This document shows positions 1 to 8,378 of a stretch of DNA of 64,000 nt, piece after piece. The DNA lies in contig NZ_CP101833.1 in assembly GCF_024498355.1 (NCBI RefSeq), positions 2,089,001 to 2,153,000 on the forward strand, given 5' to 3'. The first letter of the stretch is position 1, and the number at the start of each line of letters is the position of its first letter. This DNA is from Bacillus pumilus (GTDB lineage Bacteria; Bacillota; Bacilli; Bacillales; Bacillaceae). A program made the translations under genes and the position numbers. The notes under the pieces are model-generated. The model did no database searches and was not told the DNA's origin. It worked only from the letters and a program-made list of their open reading frames with translations.

Positions 1-273
1 TTCTTGAAGATCTGTAATTCCCATGCCTTCGTCACGGATGGTGAGGTAAACGACATGGTCATCTAGTGTGACATGAATATGCACCTTGCCATCTGGATTC
101 CCATCATAGCCGTGGATAATGGAGTTTGTCACGGCCTCTGATACAACGGTTTTGATTTCTGTTAATTCATCTAATGTTGGATCAAGCTGGGCGATGAACG
201 CCGCGACTGTTACCCTTGCGAAAGATTCATTTTGACTCAATGCAGAGAAGGTCAGGTTCATTTCATTTGTCAT
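1..273 (-). CDS. spoIIAB: anti-sigma F factor SpoIIAB, 3' end outside window
   Basis: SpoIIAB is the serine kinase and anti-sigma factor that holds sigma F inactive and phosphorylates SpoIIAA in the forespore. Only the first 91 codons are inside the window. The visible part begins [16 protein letters not shown] and carries the N box of the GHKL-type ATPase fold ([11 protein letters not shown]) and the start of the next motif (RDEGMGI). The ATG overlaps the TGA of spoIIAA as ATGA, so the two are translationally coupled. sigF should follow beyond the left edge, as in B. subtilis (inference). Confidence 0.95.
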   Translation of the reverse strand, partial: MTNEMNLTFSALSQNESFARVTVAAFIAQLDPTLDELTEIKTVVSEAVTNSIIHGYDGNPDGKVHIHVTLDDHVVYLTIRDEGMGITDLQE

Positions 274-623
274 GATGCCACCCCCAATGTTTGCAAAGCT
301 GTTTGCTCTGAAGGCTCCATACGGATAATTTTAAATAAGCCAGACATATCAAATAAACGGTTCACCGCTGGCGAAATCGCGCAGACGACCATTTCACCGC
401 CAAGCTGCTTGATTTCTTTATATCTCCCTAAAATCACCCCGAGTCCAGAGCTGTCCATAAACGATAAATCAGCCAAATTCAGCACGATGTGGCGAATGTC
501 CTCTGTTTCCAAATAATTCGTCACCTTTTGTCTCAATGTTTCTGCGGAGTGATGATCGAGCTCTCCTGTCAACCGAATGCAAAGTACGCTCTCTTTTACT
601 TGAAAATCAATACTAAGGCTCAT
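270..623 (-). CDS. spoIIAA: anti-anti-sigma F factor SpoIIAA
   Basis: A 117-residue STAS-domain protein. Dephosphorylated SpoIIAA binds SpoIIAB and frees sigma F. The phospho-acceptor serine is in the motif [16 protein letters not shown]. The reading frame stays open for 30 more codons upstream, but the start was placed at the ATG of [10 protein letters not shown] because an AAGGAGGAA ribosome site lies about 7 bases before it, and this gives the family length. First gene of the spoIIA operon and coupled to spoIIAB. Confidence 0.95.
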   Translation of the reverse strand: MSLSIDFQVKESVLCIRLTGELDHHSAETLRQKVTNYLETEDIRHIVLNLADLSFMDSSGLGVILGRYKEIKQLGGEMVVCAISPAVNRLFDMSGLFKIIRMEPSEQTALQTLGVAS

Positions 624-662
624 CTTTTTCTTCCTCCTTGCTCTCATTTCGGATAAAGAATG

Positions 663-688
663 TTTCTCTTTTAAACAAAGTAAATCCT
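663..688 (-). promoter_or_regulatory. possible sigma-H type promoter of spoIIAA
   Basis: On the minus strand AGGATTT (688-682) fits the sigma-H -35 element and AAAGAGAAA (671-663) is a partial match to the -10, about 10 bases apart. The spoIIA operon of B. subtilis is sigma-H dependent and Spo0A activated. The -10 match is imperfect, so this is tentative. Confidence 0.4.
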
Positions 689-753
689 TCACCATGACAA
701 AACTAGTGATCATTCGTCATATTTAGATGTTCTTTTCTTCTCGCTCATAGCAA

Positions 754-779
754 AAAGACTGCCAATCGCAGCAGTCTTT
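754..779 (-). terminator. hairpin terminator after dacF
   Basis: Inverted repeat AAAGACTGC / GCAGTCTTT with an 8-base loop, followed on the minus strand by a run of T. It lies 6 bases after the dacF stop. In B. subtilis some late transcripts read from dacF into spoIIA, so it may be leaky. Confidence 0.75.
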
Positions 780-784
780 ATCCT

Positions 785-1972
785 TTATTTCCATTTTATA
801 AATTCGGCCATGGCCCGTTTGAAGAAAGTCCAAACCCCTGCTTTTTCCATTCCTTCTTTTGCTTCTACAGGGCTTTCATGCAGTACTTTACCGTCTTTTT
901 TCAAGACAATGGTGCCAAGTTCCGTCCCTTTTGAAAATGGGGCCTTGACATCATGAGTCAATTTGATTTCTTTTTTAATCTGATCCACATTTTCGCCTTT
1001 TTTCGTTAAAAGGGAGATCGGTTCAGAAGTGACAAGCTGAATTTTCTTCTTTTTCCCTTTGCTCACTTTGATCTCTGCCACGTCTTGTCCTCGTTTGTAA
1101 AGTGGATGGGTTGTATATTGACTAAATGCATAGTCTAACATTTTGACCACTTGGGCGTTTCTGTCCTTCGGTGTACTTGCGCCAAATACGACAGCAATGA
1201 CGCGCATGTTGCCTTTTTTAGCTGATGCGGTTAAACAGTATTTTGCCTCGCCTGTAAAACCTGTTTTCAATCCATCGACGCCTGGATAAAATTTAATTAG
1301 TCGGTTCGTGTTCACAAGCCAGAATTTTTTATCCGTGTTTTGACGAAGATAGTCTTCATAGACACCTGTGAATTTGGTGATTTGTTCATATTTCAACAAC
1401 TCTTTCGCCATTTTTGCCATATCATGAGCTGTGCTGTAATGATCTTTTTCAGGAAGTCCCGTTGGGTTTTGAAAGACTGTTGAGGTGAGCCCGAGTTCTT
1501 TTGCCTTTTTGTTCATCTGCTCAACGAACTGTTCTTCAGATCCAGCAATATGTTCTGCCATGGCAACAGATGCATCATTTCCTGAAGCAATTGCAATGCC
1601 TTTCAGCATTTCTTTCACAGTCATTTCTTCTCCTGGTTCAAGGAAAATTTGTGAGCCTCCCATGGATGCCGCATAGTCGCTCGTTCTGACCTTGTCTGTC
1701 ATTTTCAGCTTTCCTTGGTCCATTGCTTCCATAATGAGAAGCATGGTCATGATTTTGGTCATACTTGCAGGTGCAAGCTTTTCATCGCTGTTTTTGTTGT
1801 AAAGCACCTTCCCCGTGTCACGTTCAATTAAGATGGCTGATTTGGCTTCATGCGCCAATTCTGATGTTTGTTTTTCTCCTGGTTTTTCTATCTTTTCTTT
1901 TGCTATCGCTGATGGTGAAACCATTGAGATAAGAATCATTAAAATAAACAATGCACATATATGACGTTTCAA
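785..1972 (-). CDS. dacF: D-alanyl-D-alanine carboxypeptidase DacF (penicillin-binding protein)
   Basis: Low-molecular-weight PBP that trims peptidoglycan stem peptides, made in the forespore in B. subtilis. Peptidase S11 motifs are all present: SMTK (about residues 70-73), SGN (130-132) and KTG (236-238), after a signal peptide ending near SAIA. The frame is open from an ATG five codons upstream, but a GGAGGT site lies inside those codons and is spaced 7 bases from a TTG, so the TTG at 1972 is taken as the start (395 residues). It sits upstream of spoIIAA, as in B. subtilis. Confidence 0.93.
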   Translation of the reverse strand: MKRHICALFILMILISMVSPSAIAKEKIEKPGEKQTSELAHEAKSAILIERDTGKVLYNKNSDEKLAPASMTKIMTMLLIMEAMDQGKLKMTDKVRTSDYAASMGGSQIFLEPGEEMTVKEMLKGIAIASGNDASVAMAEHIAGSEEQFVEQMNKKAKELGLTSTVFQNPTGLPEKDHYSTAHDMAKMAKELLKYEQITKFTGVYEDYLRQNTDKKFWLVNTNRLIKFYPGVDGLKTGFTGEAKYCLTASAKKGNMRVIAVVFGASTPKDRNAQVVKMLDYAFSQYTTHPLYKRGQDVAEIKVSKGKKKKIQLVTSEPISLLTKKGENVDQIKKEIKLTHDVKAPFSKGTELGTIVLKKDGKVLHESPVEAKEGMEKAGVWTFFKRAMAEFIKWK

Positions 1973-2055
1973 GTGGCAGACCTCCATTATCGTAATCCTT
2001 TCTATTTTTTCCTCATACAGGCTGTTTTATTCAGAGATCGTTTGATTACATATAA

Positions 2056-2088
2056 AAAAGTCTTCTGTTTAATGAACAGAAGACTTTT
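2056..2088 (-). terminator. terminator of drm-pupG
   Basis: A perfect 14-bp inverted repeat, AAAAGTCTTCTGTT with a TAATG loop, 9 bases after the pupG stop. On the minus strand it is followed by TTTTATA. Confidence 0.8.
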
Positions 2089-2097
2089 GGAAACATA

Positions 2098-2910
2098 TTA
2101 TGAGAGTTGCTCCACAACATCTTTTACTAAATCAAGGAAACTTGCTTTCACTTTTTCCGTCACTTCAATGACTTCATCATGAGAAAGCGGCTGATCTAAA
2201 ATACCTGATGCGGCATTGGAGATACATGAAATACCAAGCACTTTCATTCCTGCATGACGCGCAACAATCACTTCTGGGACAGTCGACATTCCCACTGCAT
2301 CTGCTCCAAGCGTTCTAAGGAAACGAACTTCAGCTGGTGTTTCATATGAAGGACCTGTCATCCCGGCATATACTCCCTGCTGTACAGATATGCCTAAGTG
2401 TTGAGCCGTTTTTTCTGCAAGTGCCAGCAAATCTTTATCGTATGGTGCAGACATGTCAGGGAAACGAACGCCTTGACTGTCATTTGGTCCGATTAATGGA
2501 TTGGTCCCCATCATATTGATATGATCCGTAATCAGCATCAGATCACCTGGATGAAAGGACGTATTCACGCCGCCGGCTGCATTTGTCACAATACATGTCT
2601 CAATGCCAATTTCTTTCATCACACGAACAGGAAACGTTACTTGCTTCATATCATATCCTTCATAGAAATGAAAACGTCCTTGCATTGCACATACGACGGT
2701 GCCTTTCAGCGTCCCGATGACGAGCTGTCCTGCATGTCCCTCTACTGTTGAAACAGGGAATCCAGGGATATCTTCATATTTCAATTTGATTGGATTTTCA
2801 ATCTCATCTGCTAAAATGCCAAGCCCTGAACCTAAGATCAATCCAACTGTTGGTACGTATGACGATGCTTGTTTAATGTATGCCGCCGCTTCTGAAAACT
2901 GTGCTCCCAC
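2098..2910 (-). CDS. pupG: purine nucleoside phosphorylase
   Basis: 270-residue trimeric-type purine nucleoside phosphorylase (PNP family with GLILGSGLG, GRFHFYEGY, TNAAGG and the GMSTVPEV motif). It splits inosine, guanosine and deoxy forms with phosphate, giving base and (deoxy)ribose-1-phosphate, the substrate of the phosphopentomutase encoded just upstream. The start is a GTG with AGGGGG in front. The gap to drm is 11 bases, so they form a drm-pupG operon. Close to the B. subtilis protein over its whole length. Confidence 0.95.
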   Translation of the reverse strand: MGAQFSEAAAYIKQASSYVPTVGLILGSGLGILADEIENPIKLKYEDIPGFPVSTVEGHAGQLVIGTLKGTVVCAMQGRFHFYEGYDMKQVTFPVRVMKEIGIETCIVTNAAGGVNTSFHPGDLMLITDHINMMGTNPLIGPNDSQGVRFPDMSAPYDKDLLALAEKTAQHLGISVQQGVYAGMTGPSYETPAEVRFLRTLGADAVGMSTVPEVIVARHAGMKVLGISCISNAASGILDQPLSHDEVIEVTEKVKASFLDLVKDVVEQLS

Positions 2911-2921
2911 GAGATTTCCCC

Positions 2922-4106
2922 CTATTTGAGTTTAGATAAAAAGCTTGTACCGTATTTTGGCATCGCTGACTTGAAATTATCTGCTACCGTTGCCCCAAGA
3001 TCAGCAAAGGTTTTTGCTGTTGGCAGTTCATTTGCTTCCTGATGCTTTTTACTGTAAGCAATAAGTGGAACGTATTCTCTTGTATGGTCTGTTCCGTGAT
3101 GAACTGGGTCATTTCCGTGATCTGCTGTGATCACAAGGAGATCATCCTCTTTTAACAGGTCAAACACTTCAGGAAGACGTGCGTCATATTCCTCTAGTGC
3201 TTTTCCGTAGCCCTCTGGGTCTCTTCTGTGCCCATAAAGAGCGTCAAAATCAACAAGGTTTAAAAAGCTGAGTCCTGTAAAGTCTGTTTTAAGTGTCTCG
3301 ACGAGCTTGTCCATTCCATCCATATTTGATTTCGTTCTGAGAGAAGATGTAATTCCTTCACCGTCATAAATATCAGAGATTTTTCCAATGGCAATGACAT
3401 CAAGCCCATCATCTTTCAGCTCATTCATAACGGTACGGTCAAATGGTTTTAAAGCATAGTCATGACGGTTTGGCGTTCTGACAAATGCCCCAGGCTCCCC
3501 GACAAACGGACGAGCAATAATGCGTCCTACCATATATTTTTCATCTAAAGTCAGTTCTCGTGCAATTTCACAAATGCGGTAGAGCTCTTCCAGTGGCACA
3601 ACTTCTTCGTGCGCAGCAATTTGCAAAACAGAATCCGCAGATGTATAAACGATTAAATCACCTGTTTTCATGTGCTCTTCGCCAAGCTCATCCAGAATTT
3701 CTGTCCCAGATGCTGGTTTATTCCCAATGATGCCCCGTCCTGTTTTTTCTTTTAGTTCATTTAATAGTTCATCTGGGAATCCGTCTGGAAAGACTTTAAA
3801 CGGTGTGTCTATGTAAAGACCCATGATTTCCCAGTGTCCTGTCATTGTGTCTTTCCCATTTGATGCTTCTTGCATCTTTCCATAATACGCAAGCGGTTTT
3901 TCGTCCGCTGGAATTCCTTTGATTTCTTTAATATGACTCAGCCCAAGCTTCGCCATATTCGGCATATGAAGCCCGTTCATTTTTTCAGCAATATGTCCAA
4001 GTGTATCTGCACCTACATCATTAAAATCAGCAGCATCTGGTGCTTCACCAATCCCTACTGAATCCATCACAATGAGGAAAATGCGTTTATACTGATAATC
4101 AGGCAT
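2922..4106 (-). CDS. drm: phosphopentomutase (DeoB)
   Basis: 394-residue alkaline-phosphatase-superfamily enzyme that interconverts (deoxy)ribose-1- and -5-phosphate. Visible metal and catalytic motifs: [12 protein letters not shown] near the N terminus, the [10 protein letters not shown] threonine segment, and [17 protein letters not shown] near the C terminus. ATG start with GGAGGCG 8-10 bases upstream. It feeds nucleoside-derived pentose into the pentose phosphate pathway together with pupG. Confidence 0.95.
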   Translation of the reverse strand: MPDYQYKRIFLIVMDSVGIGEAPDAADFNDVGADTLGHIAEKMNGLHMPNMAKLGLSHIKEIKGIPADEKPLAYYGKMQEASNGKDTMTGHWEIMGLYIDTPFKVFPDGFPDELLNELKEKTGRGIIGNKPASGTEILDELGEEHMKTGDLIVYTSADSVLQIAAHEEVVPLEELYRICEIARELTLDEKYMVGRIIARPFVGEPGAFVRTPNRHDYALKPFDRTVMNELKDDGLDVIAIGKISDIYDGEGITSSLRTKSNMDGMDKLVETLKTDFTGLSFLNLVDFDALYGHRRDPEGYGKALEEYDARLPEVFDLLKEDDLLVITADHGNDPVHHGTDHTREYVPLIAYSKKHQEANELPTAKTFADLGATVADNFKSAMPKYGTSFLSKLK

Positions 4107-4172
4107 TAAAAAGCGCCTCCTTCAATATTCTTGTCCTTTGACCTTTCAAATATAGAGAGGTCAGACATCTCA

Positions 4173-4202
4173 AGTATAAACCGTTTACAAGTCAATTGAC
4201 AA
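4173..4202 (-). promoter_or_regulatory. sigma-A promoter of drm-pupG with a cre-like site in the spacer
   Basis: Minus strand: -35 TTGTCA (4202-4197), 18-base spacer, -10 TATACT (4178-4173). The spacer holds TGTAAACGGTTTAT, which fits the CcpA cre consensus except at its 3' end. The -35 lies in a dyad: ACCGTTTA (4180-4187) and TAAACGGT (4205-4212) flank the palindrome GTCAATTGAC (4191-4200). The B. subtilis operon is known to be under catabolite repression and nucleoside induction. Confidence 0.65.
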
Positions 4203-4224
4203 CTATAAACGGTACAAACAACAA

Positions 4225-4257
4225 AAAGCATGGTACACGTTCACCGTGCCATGCTTT
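4225..4257 (-). terminator. terminator after xerD
   Basis: Near-perfect 12-bp stem (AAAGCATGGTAC paired with GTGCCATGCTTT), directly after the xerD stop, then TTTTGTTGTTTG on the minus strand. Confidence 0.75.
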
Positions 4258-4259
4258 AC

Positions 4260-5150
4260 TTATGCCCTTGGATGGAATTTGTGATACACATCTTTCAGTC
4301 TTGTTTTCGTCACATGTGTATAAATTTGTGTTGTTGATATATCCGCATGCCCGAGCATCTCCTGTACGGCTCTTAGATCAGCACCGTTTTCAAGCAGATG
4401 TGTAGCAAATGAATGTCTGAGCGTATGAGGCGTCAATTCCTTTTGAATGCCTGCTTCGATGGCTCGTTTTTTTAAGTTCTTCCAGAAGCCTTGCCGCGAC
4501 ATCTTTTTCCCGTGATGATTGAGGAATAAGGCATCGGCTGGCTGTTTTTTTAGCAGCTTGCTTCTTCCTTTTTCTATATATTCTTCAATCGCACTTGCAG
4601 CGGCTTCGCCAATTGGCACAATTCGCTCTTTTCTTCCTTTTCCAAAGCAGCGGATAAAGCCCATTGTAAGATGAACATCTGCAAGGGTCAGATCCAGCAT
4701 TTCACTCACGCGAATGCCTGTTGCATATAAAAGCTCCAGCATAGCTTTGTCCCGGTAGTCAAATGGTGTGTGCTGCTTTGGTGTATCGAGCAGCTTTTCG
4801 ACCTCACCGAGTGATAGAACTTTCGGTAATTTCCGCTCTGTTTTTTGCGTTTCAATGTTCCATGACGGGTCATCTGTTGTCACTTTTTCCCGTAGCAGAA
4901 ATTGGTGAAAGGAGCGAATCGATGATAGATGCCTTACGGACGTTTTGCTCGATTTCCCTTCCTCTTTTAGCTGCTTTAAATAATGAATGATATGAAGACG
5001 CGTGACGTCTTTGATATCGGCTAGTTGCTCGTCTGTCATTAAAAAAGACAAGTAGTTCTGTAAATCTCTTTTATAAGAGACAATGGTATTTTCAGAGAGT
5101 CCTCTCTCTACCGTCATAAAATGAATAAAGTCGGATAATTGATCGTTCAA
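4260..5150 (-). CDS. xerD: tyrosine recombinase XerD (RipX)
   Basis: 296-residue site-specific recombinase that with a XerC-type partner resolves chromosome dimers at dif. N-terminal SAM-like core-binding domain, then the catalytic domain with Arg in ATGIRVSEM, Lys in [12 protein letters not shown], His/Arg in [14 protein letters not shown] and the nucleophile Tyr in [12 protein letters not shown] start, with GGGGAG supplied by the end of yqzK 9 bases before it. Housekeeping enzyme, same place as in B. subtilis, so not evidence of a mobile element. Confidence 0.94.
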   Translation of the reverse strand: MNDQLSDFIHFMTVERGLSENTIVSYKRDLQNYLSFLMTDEQLADIKDVTRLHIIHYLKQLKEEGKSSKTSVRHLSSIRSFHQFLLREKVTTDDPSWNIETQKTERKLPKVLSLGEVEKLLDTPKQHTPFDYRDKAMLELLYATGIRVSEMLDLTLADVHLTMGFIRCFGKGRKERIVPIGEAAASAIEEYIEKGRSKLLKKQPADALFLNHHGKKMSRQGFWKNLKKRAIEAGIQKELTPHTLRHSFATHLLENGADLRAVQEMLGHADISTTQIYTHVTKTRLKDVYHKFHPRA

Positions 5151-5156
5151 TGGTTT

Positions 5157-5384
5157 CTACTCCCCGTTTTGATAAAAATAAATCAATCGGTCTTGCCAGT
5201 TGTCTTGATTCGGCTGATCCATTTCCATCACTTTAATCGCTGCACCCTCTGGTTTATCATAACGATGGTAGCTTTCATATTCTGAATTTATCCATATCAT
5301 AGCATAATAGAACAGGACGGTAAAACCAGTGAACAAGATAAATACTTTCATCACTTCACCTGTTGTTTTGAGCCATTTTCGCAT
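5157..5384 (-). CDS. yqzK: YqzK-like small membrane protein (DUF4227)
   Basis: About 75 residues with one membrane segment (VFILFTGFTVLFYYAMIWI) followed by an acidic tail; function unknown. Position between fur and xerD matches B. subtilis yqzK. An ATG seven codons upstream is in frame, but AAAGGA lies inside that stretch, 10 bases before the ATG at 5384, so the shorter start was chosen. Its last codons supply the ribosome site of xerD. Confidence 0.75.
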   Translation of the reverse strand: MRKWLKTTGEVMKVFILFTGFTVLFYYAMIWINSEYESYHRYDKPEGAAIKVMEMDQPNQDNWQDRLIYFYQNGE

Positions 5385-5464
5385 GATCTTCATGTCCTTT
5401 CTCATCTTCTCATTACTTCAGCATATGCCAGGTGGGACAAGGAATATACAGCGAAAATGCAAAA

Positions 5465-5491
5465 AACCTCTTCATATGAAATGAAAAGGTT
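5465..5491 (-). terminator. terminator after fur
   Basis: Stem of 11 bp with one mismatch (AACCTCTTCAT / ATGAAAAGGTT), 10 bases after the fur stop, followed by TTTTTT on the minus strand. Confidence 0.7.
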
Positions 5492-5501
5492 CCAATTCGG
5501 A

Positions 5502-5954
5502 TTATTGGCCGGATTCATCATCATGACAGCGATGGCAAATACCATGGAATGTCAATCTATGATCCTTAATTTTAAATTTCCAGTCGCGTTCAATAATCTC
5601 TTCAACATCTTCTAATAAATCATCTTCTATCTCATCGACTGTCCCGCATTCCATGCAGACAAGATGGTGATGGAAGTGGGCGGCTCCTTCTTTGCGAAGA
5701 TCATATCGCGAAACGCCGTCTCCAAAGTTAATTTTATCAACAACTTTCAGTTCAGTTAGCAATTCTAACGTCCGATAAACAGTAGCAAGACCAATTTCAG
5801 GAGACTTCTCTTTTACGAGGAGGTATACATCTTCTGCACTTAAATGGTCTTCTTCATTCTCAAGCAGTACTCTGACTGTTGCTTCACGCTGTGGCGTGAG
5901 CTTATAGCTGGAAGAATGAAGCTGTTTCTTAATTCGATCAATCCGATTTTCCAT
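5502..5954 (-). CDS. fur: ferric uptake regulator Fur
   Basis: 150-residue Fur-family repressor. N-terminal winged helix (KLTPQREATVRVLLE, then GLATVYRTLELL as recognition helix) and C-terminal metal domain with AHFHHHLVCMECGTV and CHRCH, the structural-zinc CxxC pairs. Fe(II)-Fur represses siderophore and iron-uptake genes. Among the three Bacillus paralogues (Fur, PerR, Zur), the sequence and place between yqzK and spoIIM fit Fur (YqkL). Strong promoter and PerR-type boxes lie just upstream. Confidence 0.94.
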   Translation of the reverse strand: MENRIDRIKKQLHSSSYKLTPQREATVRVLLENEEDHLSAEDVYLLVKEKSPEIGLATVYRTLELLTELKVVDKINFGDGVSRYDLRKEGAAHFHHHLVCMECGTVDEIEDDLLEDVEEIIERDWKFKIKDHRLTFHGICHRCHDDESGQ

Positions 5955-5986
5955 TGACTTTCCCTCCTACGCCACATTACTTGATC

Positions 5987-6015
5987 ATTATATCAAATGA
6001 TGTGCAGAGAGCCAA
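5987..6015 (-). promoter_or_regulatory. sigma-A promoter of fur
   Basis: Minus strand: -35 TTGGCT (6015-6010), 17-base spacer, consensus -10 TATAAT (5992-5987), about 30 bases before the fur start region. Confidence 0.75.
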
Positions 6016-6030
6016 CTATAATCATTTTAA
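6016..6030 (-). promoter_or_regulatory. PerR/Fur-type box at the fur promoter
   Basis: CTATAATCATTTTAA matches the Per-box consensus TTATAATNATTATAA at 12 of 14 defined bases and abuts the -35 of fur. A second box-like sequence with the same score, TAATAACGATTATAA, lies at 6056-6070. In B. subtilis fur is repressed by PerR, so PerR binding is the likely function. Confidence 0.6.
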
Positions 6031-6076
6031 AATGATAAATAAATTGATTATTATTTAATAACGATTATAAAAAATA

Positions 6077-6721
6077 TTAAAACAGGACACCGGCTAGCTT
6101 TTTCATCAGCATGAATGATAAGTACGATTCAAAAAAGGATGAGAGTGCAGCAAGCGCTAATATCATCAGCAGAACAGATGCATACCGTCCAAACCACTGG
6201 ACTGGCGCTTGACTGATCGTTTTTTTCATGAAAAGCTGTCCAATGAGACGGATGGAAAACGCAATCGCACATGTTCCGATGACTAAATATGCTGGAATGA
6301 GCAAAATATTTTGCGGAAGAACCGATACGAAAGAAAGAAAAAATCCACTGAGCCCCATTTGATTCACTAGAAAACCAACAGTAAAGCCAACGACAATCCC
6401 TTTTAAAAAGATCATGAGAAAGATGAGCGGCAGACCAATGATGGAAATTCCTAGTATCCACATGAGGCCTAAATATTTCATATGATGCAGGAAGCTTTGC
6501 AAAAACATTTCTTTTGATTCTGCCGCTTTCTCATTCGTCAGCTGACCAAAAAATTGATTTAAATAATAGAATAAATCCTCTTTCTGACTGATTGTCATGC
6601 TGTTGACGATAATAGCCCCAAAGATGACGCCCATTAAAAAGAGTACCGAGACAAACAAATAAATCGATAGATGATCTTTTACGTGCTGAAGAAGATGTTC
6701 CTTCCAAGACTTTTTCCGCAT
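6077..6721 (-). CDS. spoIIM: stage II sporulation protein M
   Basis: 214-residue integral membrane protein with about five hydrophobic segments (for example [19 protein letters not shown]). It is part of the mother-cell DMP complex (SpoIID, M, P) that drives peptidoglycan remodelling in engulfment. An open frame runs 39 codons further upstream; the start at [10 protein letters not shown] was chosen because GGGAGGAAG lies 6 bases before it and the length equals the B. subtilis protein. A sigma-E-like promoter precedes it. Confidence 0.93.
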   Translation of the reverse strand: MRKKSWKEHLLQHVKDHLSIYLFVSVLFLMGVIFGAIIVNSMTISQKEDLFYYLNQFFGQLTNEKAAESKEMFLQSFLHHMKYLGLMWILGISIIGLPLIFLMIFLKGIVVGFTVGFLVNQMGLSGFFLSFVSVLPQNILLIPAYLVIGTCAIAFSIRLIGQLFMKKTISQAPVQWFGRYASVLLMILALAALSSFFESYLSFMLMKKLAGVLF

Positions 6722-6753
6722 GCGTCTTCCTCCCAAATAGTAAAGGTTACTAG

Positions 6754-6781
6754 ATTCTATGAGAGAGAATACGAAACATGA
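6754..6781 (-). promoter_or_regulatory. sigma-E type promoter of spoIIM
   Basis: Minus strand: -35 TCATGTT (6781-6775), 13-base spacer, -10 CATAGAAT (6761-6754), close to the sigma-E consensus (KMATATT, 13-14 bases, CATACAAT). spoIIM of B. subtilis is transcribed by sigma E. Confidence 0.65.
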
Positions 6782-6797
6782 CAGTTTTATCGAAAGA

Positions 6798-6835
6798 AAA
6801 AAGAGAAAGCAGTGTACAGGCTGCTTTCTCTTTTT
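6798..6835 (-). terminator. terminator after the subtilisin gene
   Basis: Perfect 15-bp stem AAAAAGAGAAAGCAG / CTGCTTTCTCTTTTT with an 8-base loop, directly after the protease stop. A/T runs on both sides let it act in either direction. Confidence 0.8.
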
Positions 6836-6838
6836 CAT

Positions 6839-7969
6839 TTATCGTGACGCTTTTTGTACGTTCACAAGCCCGGCACCATAATAAAAAGGATCTCCAAGCT
6901 TTGTTGCTGTTTTTGAAAGTCTTTCGCGCACTTCTTCGTTTGTCAGATTAGGATGTTTTGATAGAATCACAGCCGCAGCACCCGTAACATGAGGTGATGC
7001 CATTGACGTACCGCTTTTGTAGCCATATTCGTTATGAGGAATCGTGCTTAGCGTTGAAACGCCTGGTGCTGATACTTCCACCTCTTCGCCAACAGAGGAA
7101 TCAAAGGCTCTTTGCTTCCTTTGGTCAACAGATGCGACAGCCATCACTGAGCTGTATTTGGCCGGGTAGTCAATCGTATTGAGTGAGCCATAACTCCCAG
7201 CATTCCCGGCAGAAGCCACAATGAGAATCCCTTTGTCATACGCTTTATCTACCGCTTCTTTCAGCGCCTCAGATTCACTTGCTCCCCCCATACTAATATT
7301 GATGACATCCATGTCATTTTCGATCGCCCACTCAATGCCTTTAATGATCCAGCTATAGTAGCCGTCACCATTTTGATCTGCCACCTTGATAGCATAGATA
7401 GAAGCTTTTGGCGCGACACCAATGACGCCCACTTTATTATCTAATGCTGCGATCGTGCCTGCCACATGGGTTCCGTGTTCATGCGGGTCAACGAGTGGAT
7501 CGGACTCTGTTGGAACAAAGCTGACTCCGCCGGTTACGTGTAAATCTTCATGTTTGCCATCGATGCCGCTATCAAGAACAGCTACTTTGACATTCTGTCC
7601 GGCATATCCTCGTTTATGTACCTTTTGTGCTTTGATGCTTTTAATGCCATATGGGACGGTTTGACCGCTTGTTTTTGCTTTTTGGTCCTCCTCAATAAAG
7701 GTAACTTCTTTTGCTTGATTCAGTTTCTCTTTCGAGGTCTCATTCAACGAAACTTTCATCATATCTATTTGGTCTATGGATTCTTTCACATGTCCACCAG
7801 CTTCTTCTACAAGCTGTTTTTGTGCTTTGTCTTGAACGGAAGAAGAAAAGCCGATCATATACTCTTTTTTTGCTTGCTCCTTTGCAGTTATATCTGACGC
7901 ACCGAACGTGGTTGATGCCAGCAGCATACTTGCCATACAAAGCCCTGCTCCAAATGACTTGACGTTCAC
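6839..7969 (-). CDS. secreted subtilisin-like serine protease (S8)
   Basis: Pre-pro-subtilisin of about 376 residues. Signal peptide ([20 protein letters not shown]), I9 propeptide (YMIGFSSS to [10 protein letters not shown]), then mature enzyme from about [12 protein letters not shown] with the triad Asp in AVLDSGIDG, His in HEHGTHVAG and Ser in [13 protein letters not shown]; oxyanion Asn in ASAGNAGS. The GTG at 7969 was taken as start because AAAGGGAG lies 10 bases before it; an ATG seven codons upstream has no ribosome site. Related to but clearly different from the main pumilus alkaline protease. Not present at this locus in B. subtilis, so an insertion or a loss there. Confidence 0.88.
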   Translation of the reverse strand: MNVKSFGAGLCMASMLLASTTFGASDITAKEQAKKEYMIGFSSSVQDKAQKQLVEEAGGHVKESIDQIDMMKVSLNETSKEKLNQAKEVTFIEEDQKAKTSGQTVPYGIKSIKAQKVHKRGYAGQNVKVAVLDSGIDGKHEDLHVTGGVSFVPTESDPLVDPHEHGTHVAGTIAALDNKVGVIGVAPKASIYAIKVADQNGDGYYSWIIKGIEWAIENDMDVINISMGGASESEALKEAVDKAYDKGILIVASAGNAGSYGSLNTIDYPAKYSSVMAVASVDQRKQRAFDSSVGEEVEVSAPGVSTLSTIPHNEYGYKSGTSMASPHVTGAAAVILSKHPNLTNEEVRERLSKTATKLGDPFYYGAGLVNVQKASR

Positions 7970-8080
7970 GATACTCACTCTCCCTTTCATTGCTTTTTGT
8001 CATTTAACTACATTTTTAGACAAAAAGAAACGACCGTTTGTCCTATTTTTTAAAATTTTTCCATTTATTTGATCTACTTG

Positions 8081-8302
8081 TCACAAAAAAGCAAAATAAA
8101 AATGCTTATGATCCTCTTGATAGCGATCATAAGCATTCCTTCCTTTATGTTTCTTCATCATATGCTGCATGGCTTCTTGTTTTGTTTTAGTCTTTCTTTC
8201 ATGTGTGCTAAAATGCGGCACGAATCCTCTTGACAGTTCTGGATTTCGGCTGTGCTGCCTTTGAATATGTTCTCGTTTTTTCTTTTCTTTGCTTTTTCCC
8301 AT
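8081..8302 (-). CDS. brfA: ribosome-rescue factor BrfA (YqkK)
   Basis: 73 residues, very basic (KSKEKKKREH, KTKTKQEAMQHMMKKHKGR). It occupies the place of B. subtilis yqkK, later shown to be BrfA, which recruits RF2 to ribosomes stalled on mRNA without a stop codon when trans-translation fails. As in that gene, an intrinsic terminator lies inside the coding sequence, so most transcripts should lack the TGA and the product should be tagged and degraded while tmRNA works. Assignment rests on position, size, composition and the internal terminator together. Confidence 0.85.
   Translation of the reverse strand: MGKSKEKKKREHIQRQHSRNPELSRGFVPHFSTHERKTKTKQEAMQHMMKKHKGRNAYDRYQEDHKHFYFAFL
8087..8137 (-). 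terminator. intragenic terminator at the 3' end of brfA
   Basis: 13-bp perfect stem (AATGCTTATGATC 8101-8113, GATCATAAGCATT 8125-8137) then TTTATTTTGCTTTTTT on the minus strand. The T tract encodes the last residues, HFYFAFL, and the stop codon (8083-8081) lies beyond it. Termination here gives a nonstop mRNA. Confidence 0.85.
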
Positions 8303-8350
8303 TTGGCAAAACCCCTTTCGTTGTCGTTATGATACACGAAAGCACATAAA

Positions 8351-8378
8351 AAAGATAGACGTATACACGCCTATCTTT
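8351..8378 (-). terminator. terminator of the nudF-EndoQ-acetyltransferase operon
   Basis: 11-bp stem with one mismatch (AAAGATAGACG / CGCCTATCTTT), overlapping the stop of the acetyltransferase gene; TTTTTTATG follows on the minus strand. Confidence 0.7.

Noticed and set aside
4260..5150. Tyrosine recombinase as a sign of an integrated element
   Set aside because: The sequence and neighbours are those of chromosomal XerD; no attachment repeats, phage genes or cargo surround it.
6129..6461. 110-codon open frame antiparallel-frame shadow in spoIIM
   Set aside because: Lies in another frame inside spoIIM, with no ribosome site and no protein-like pattern.
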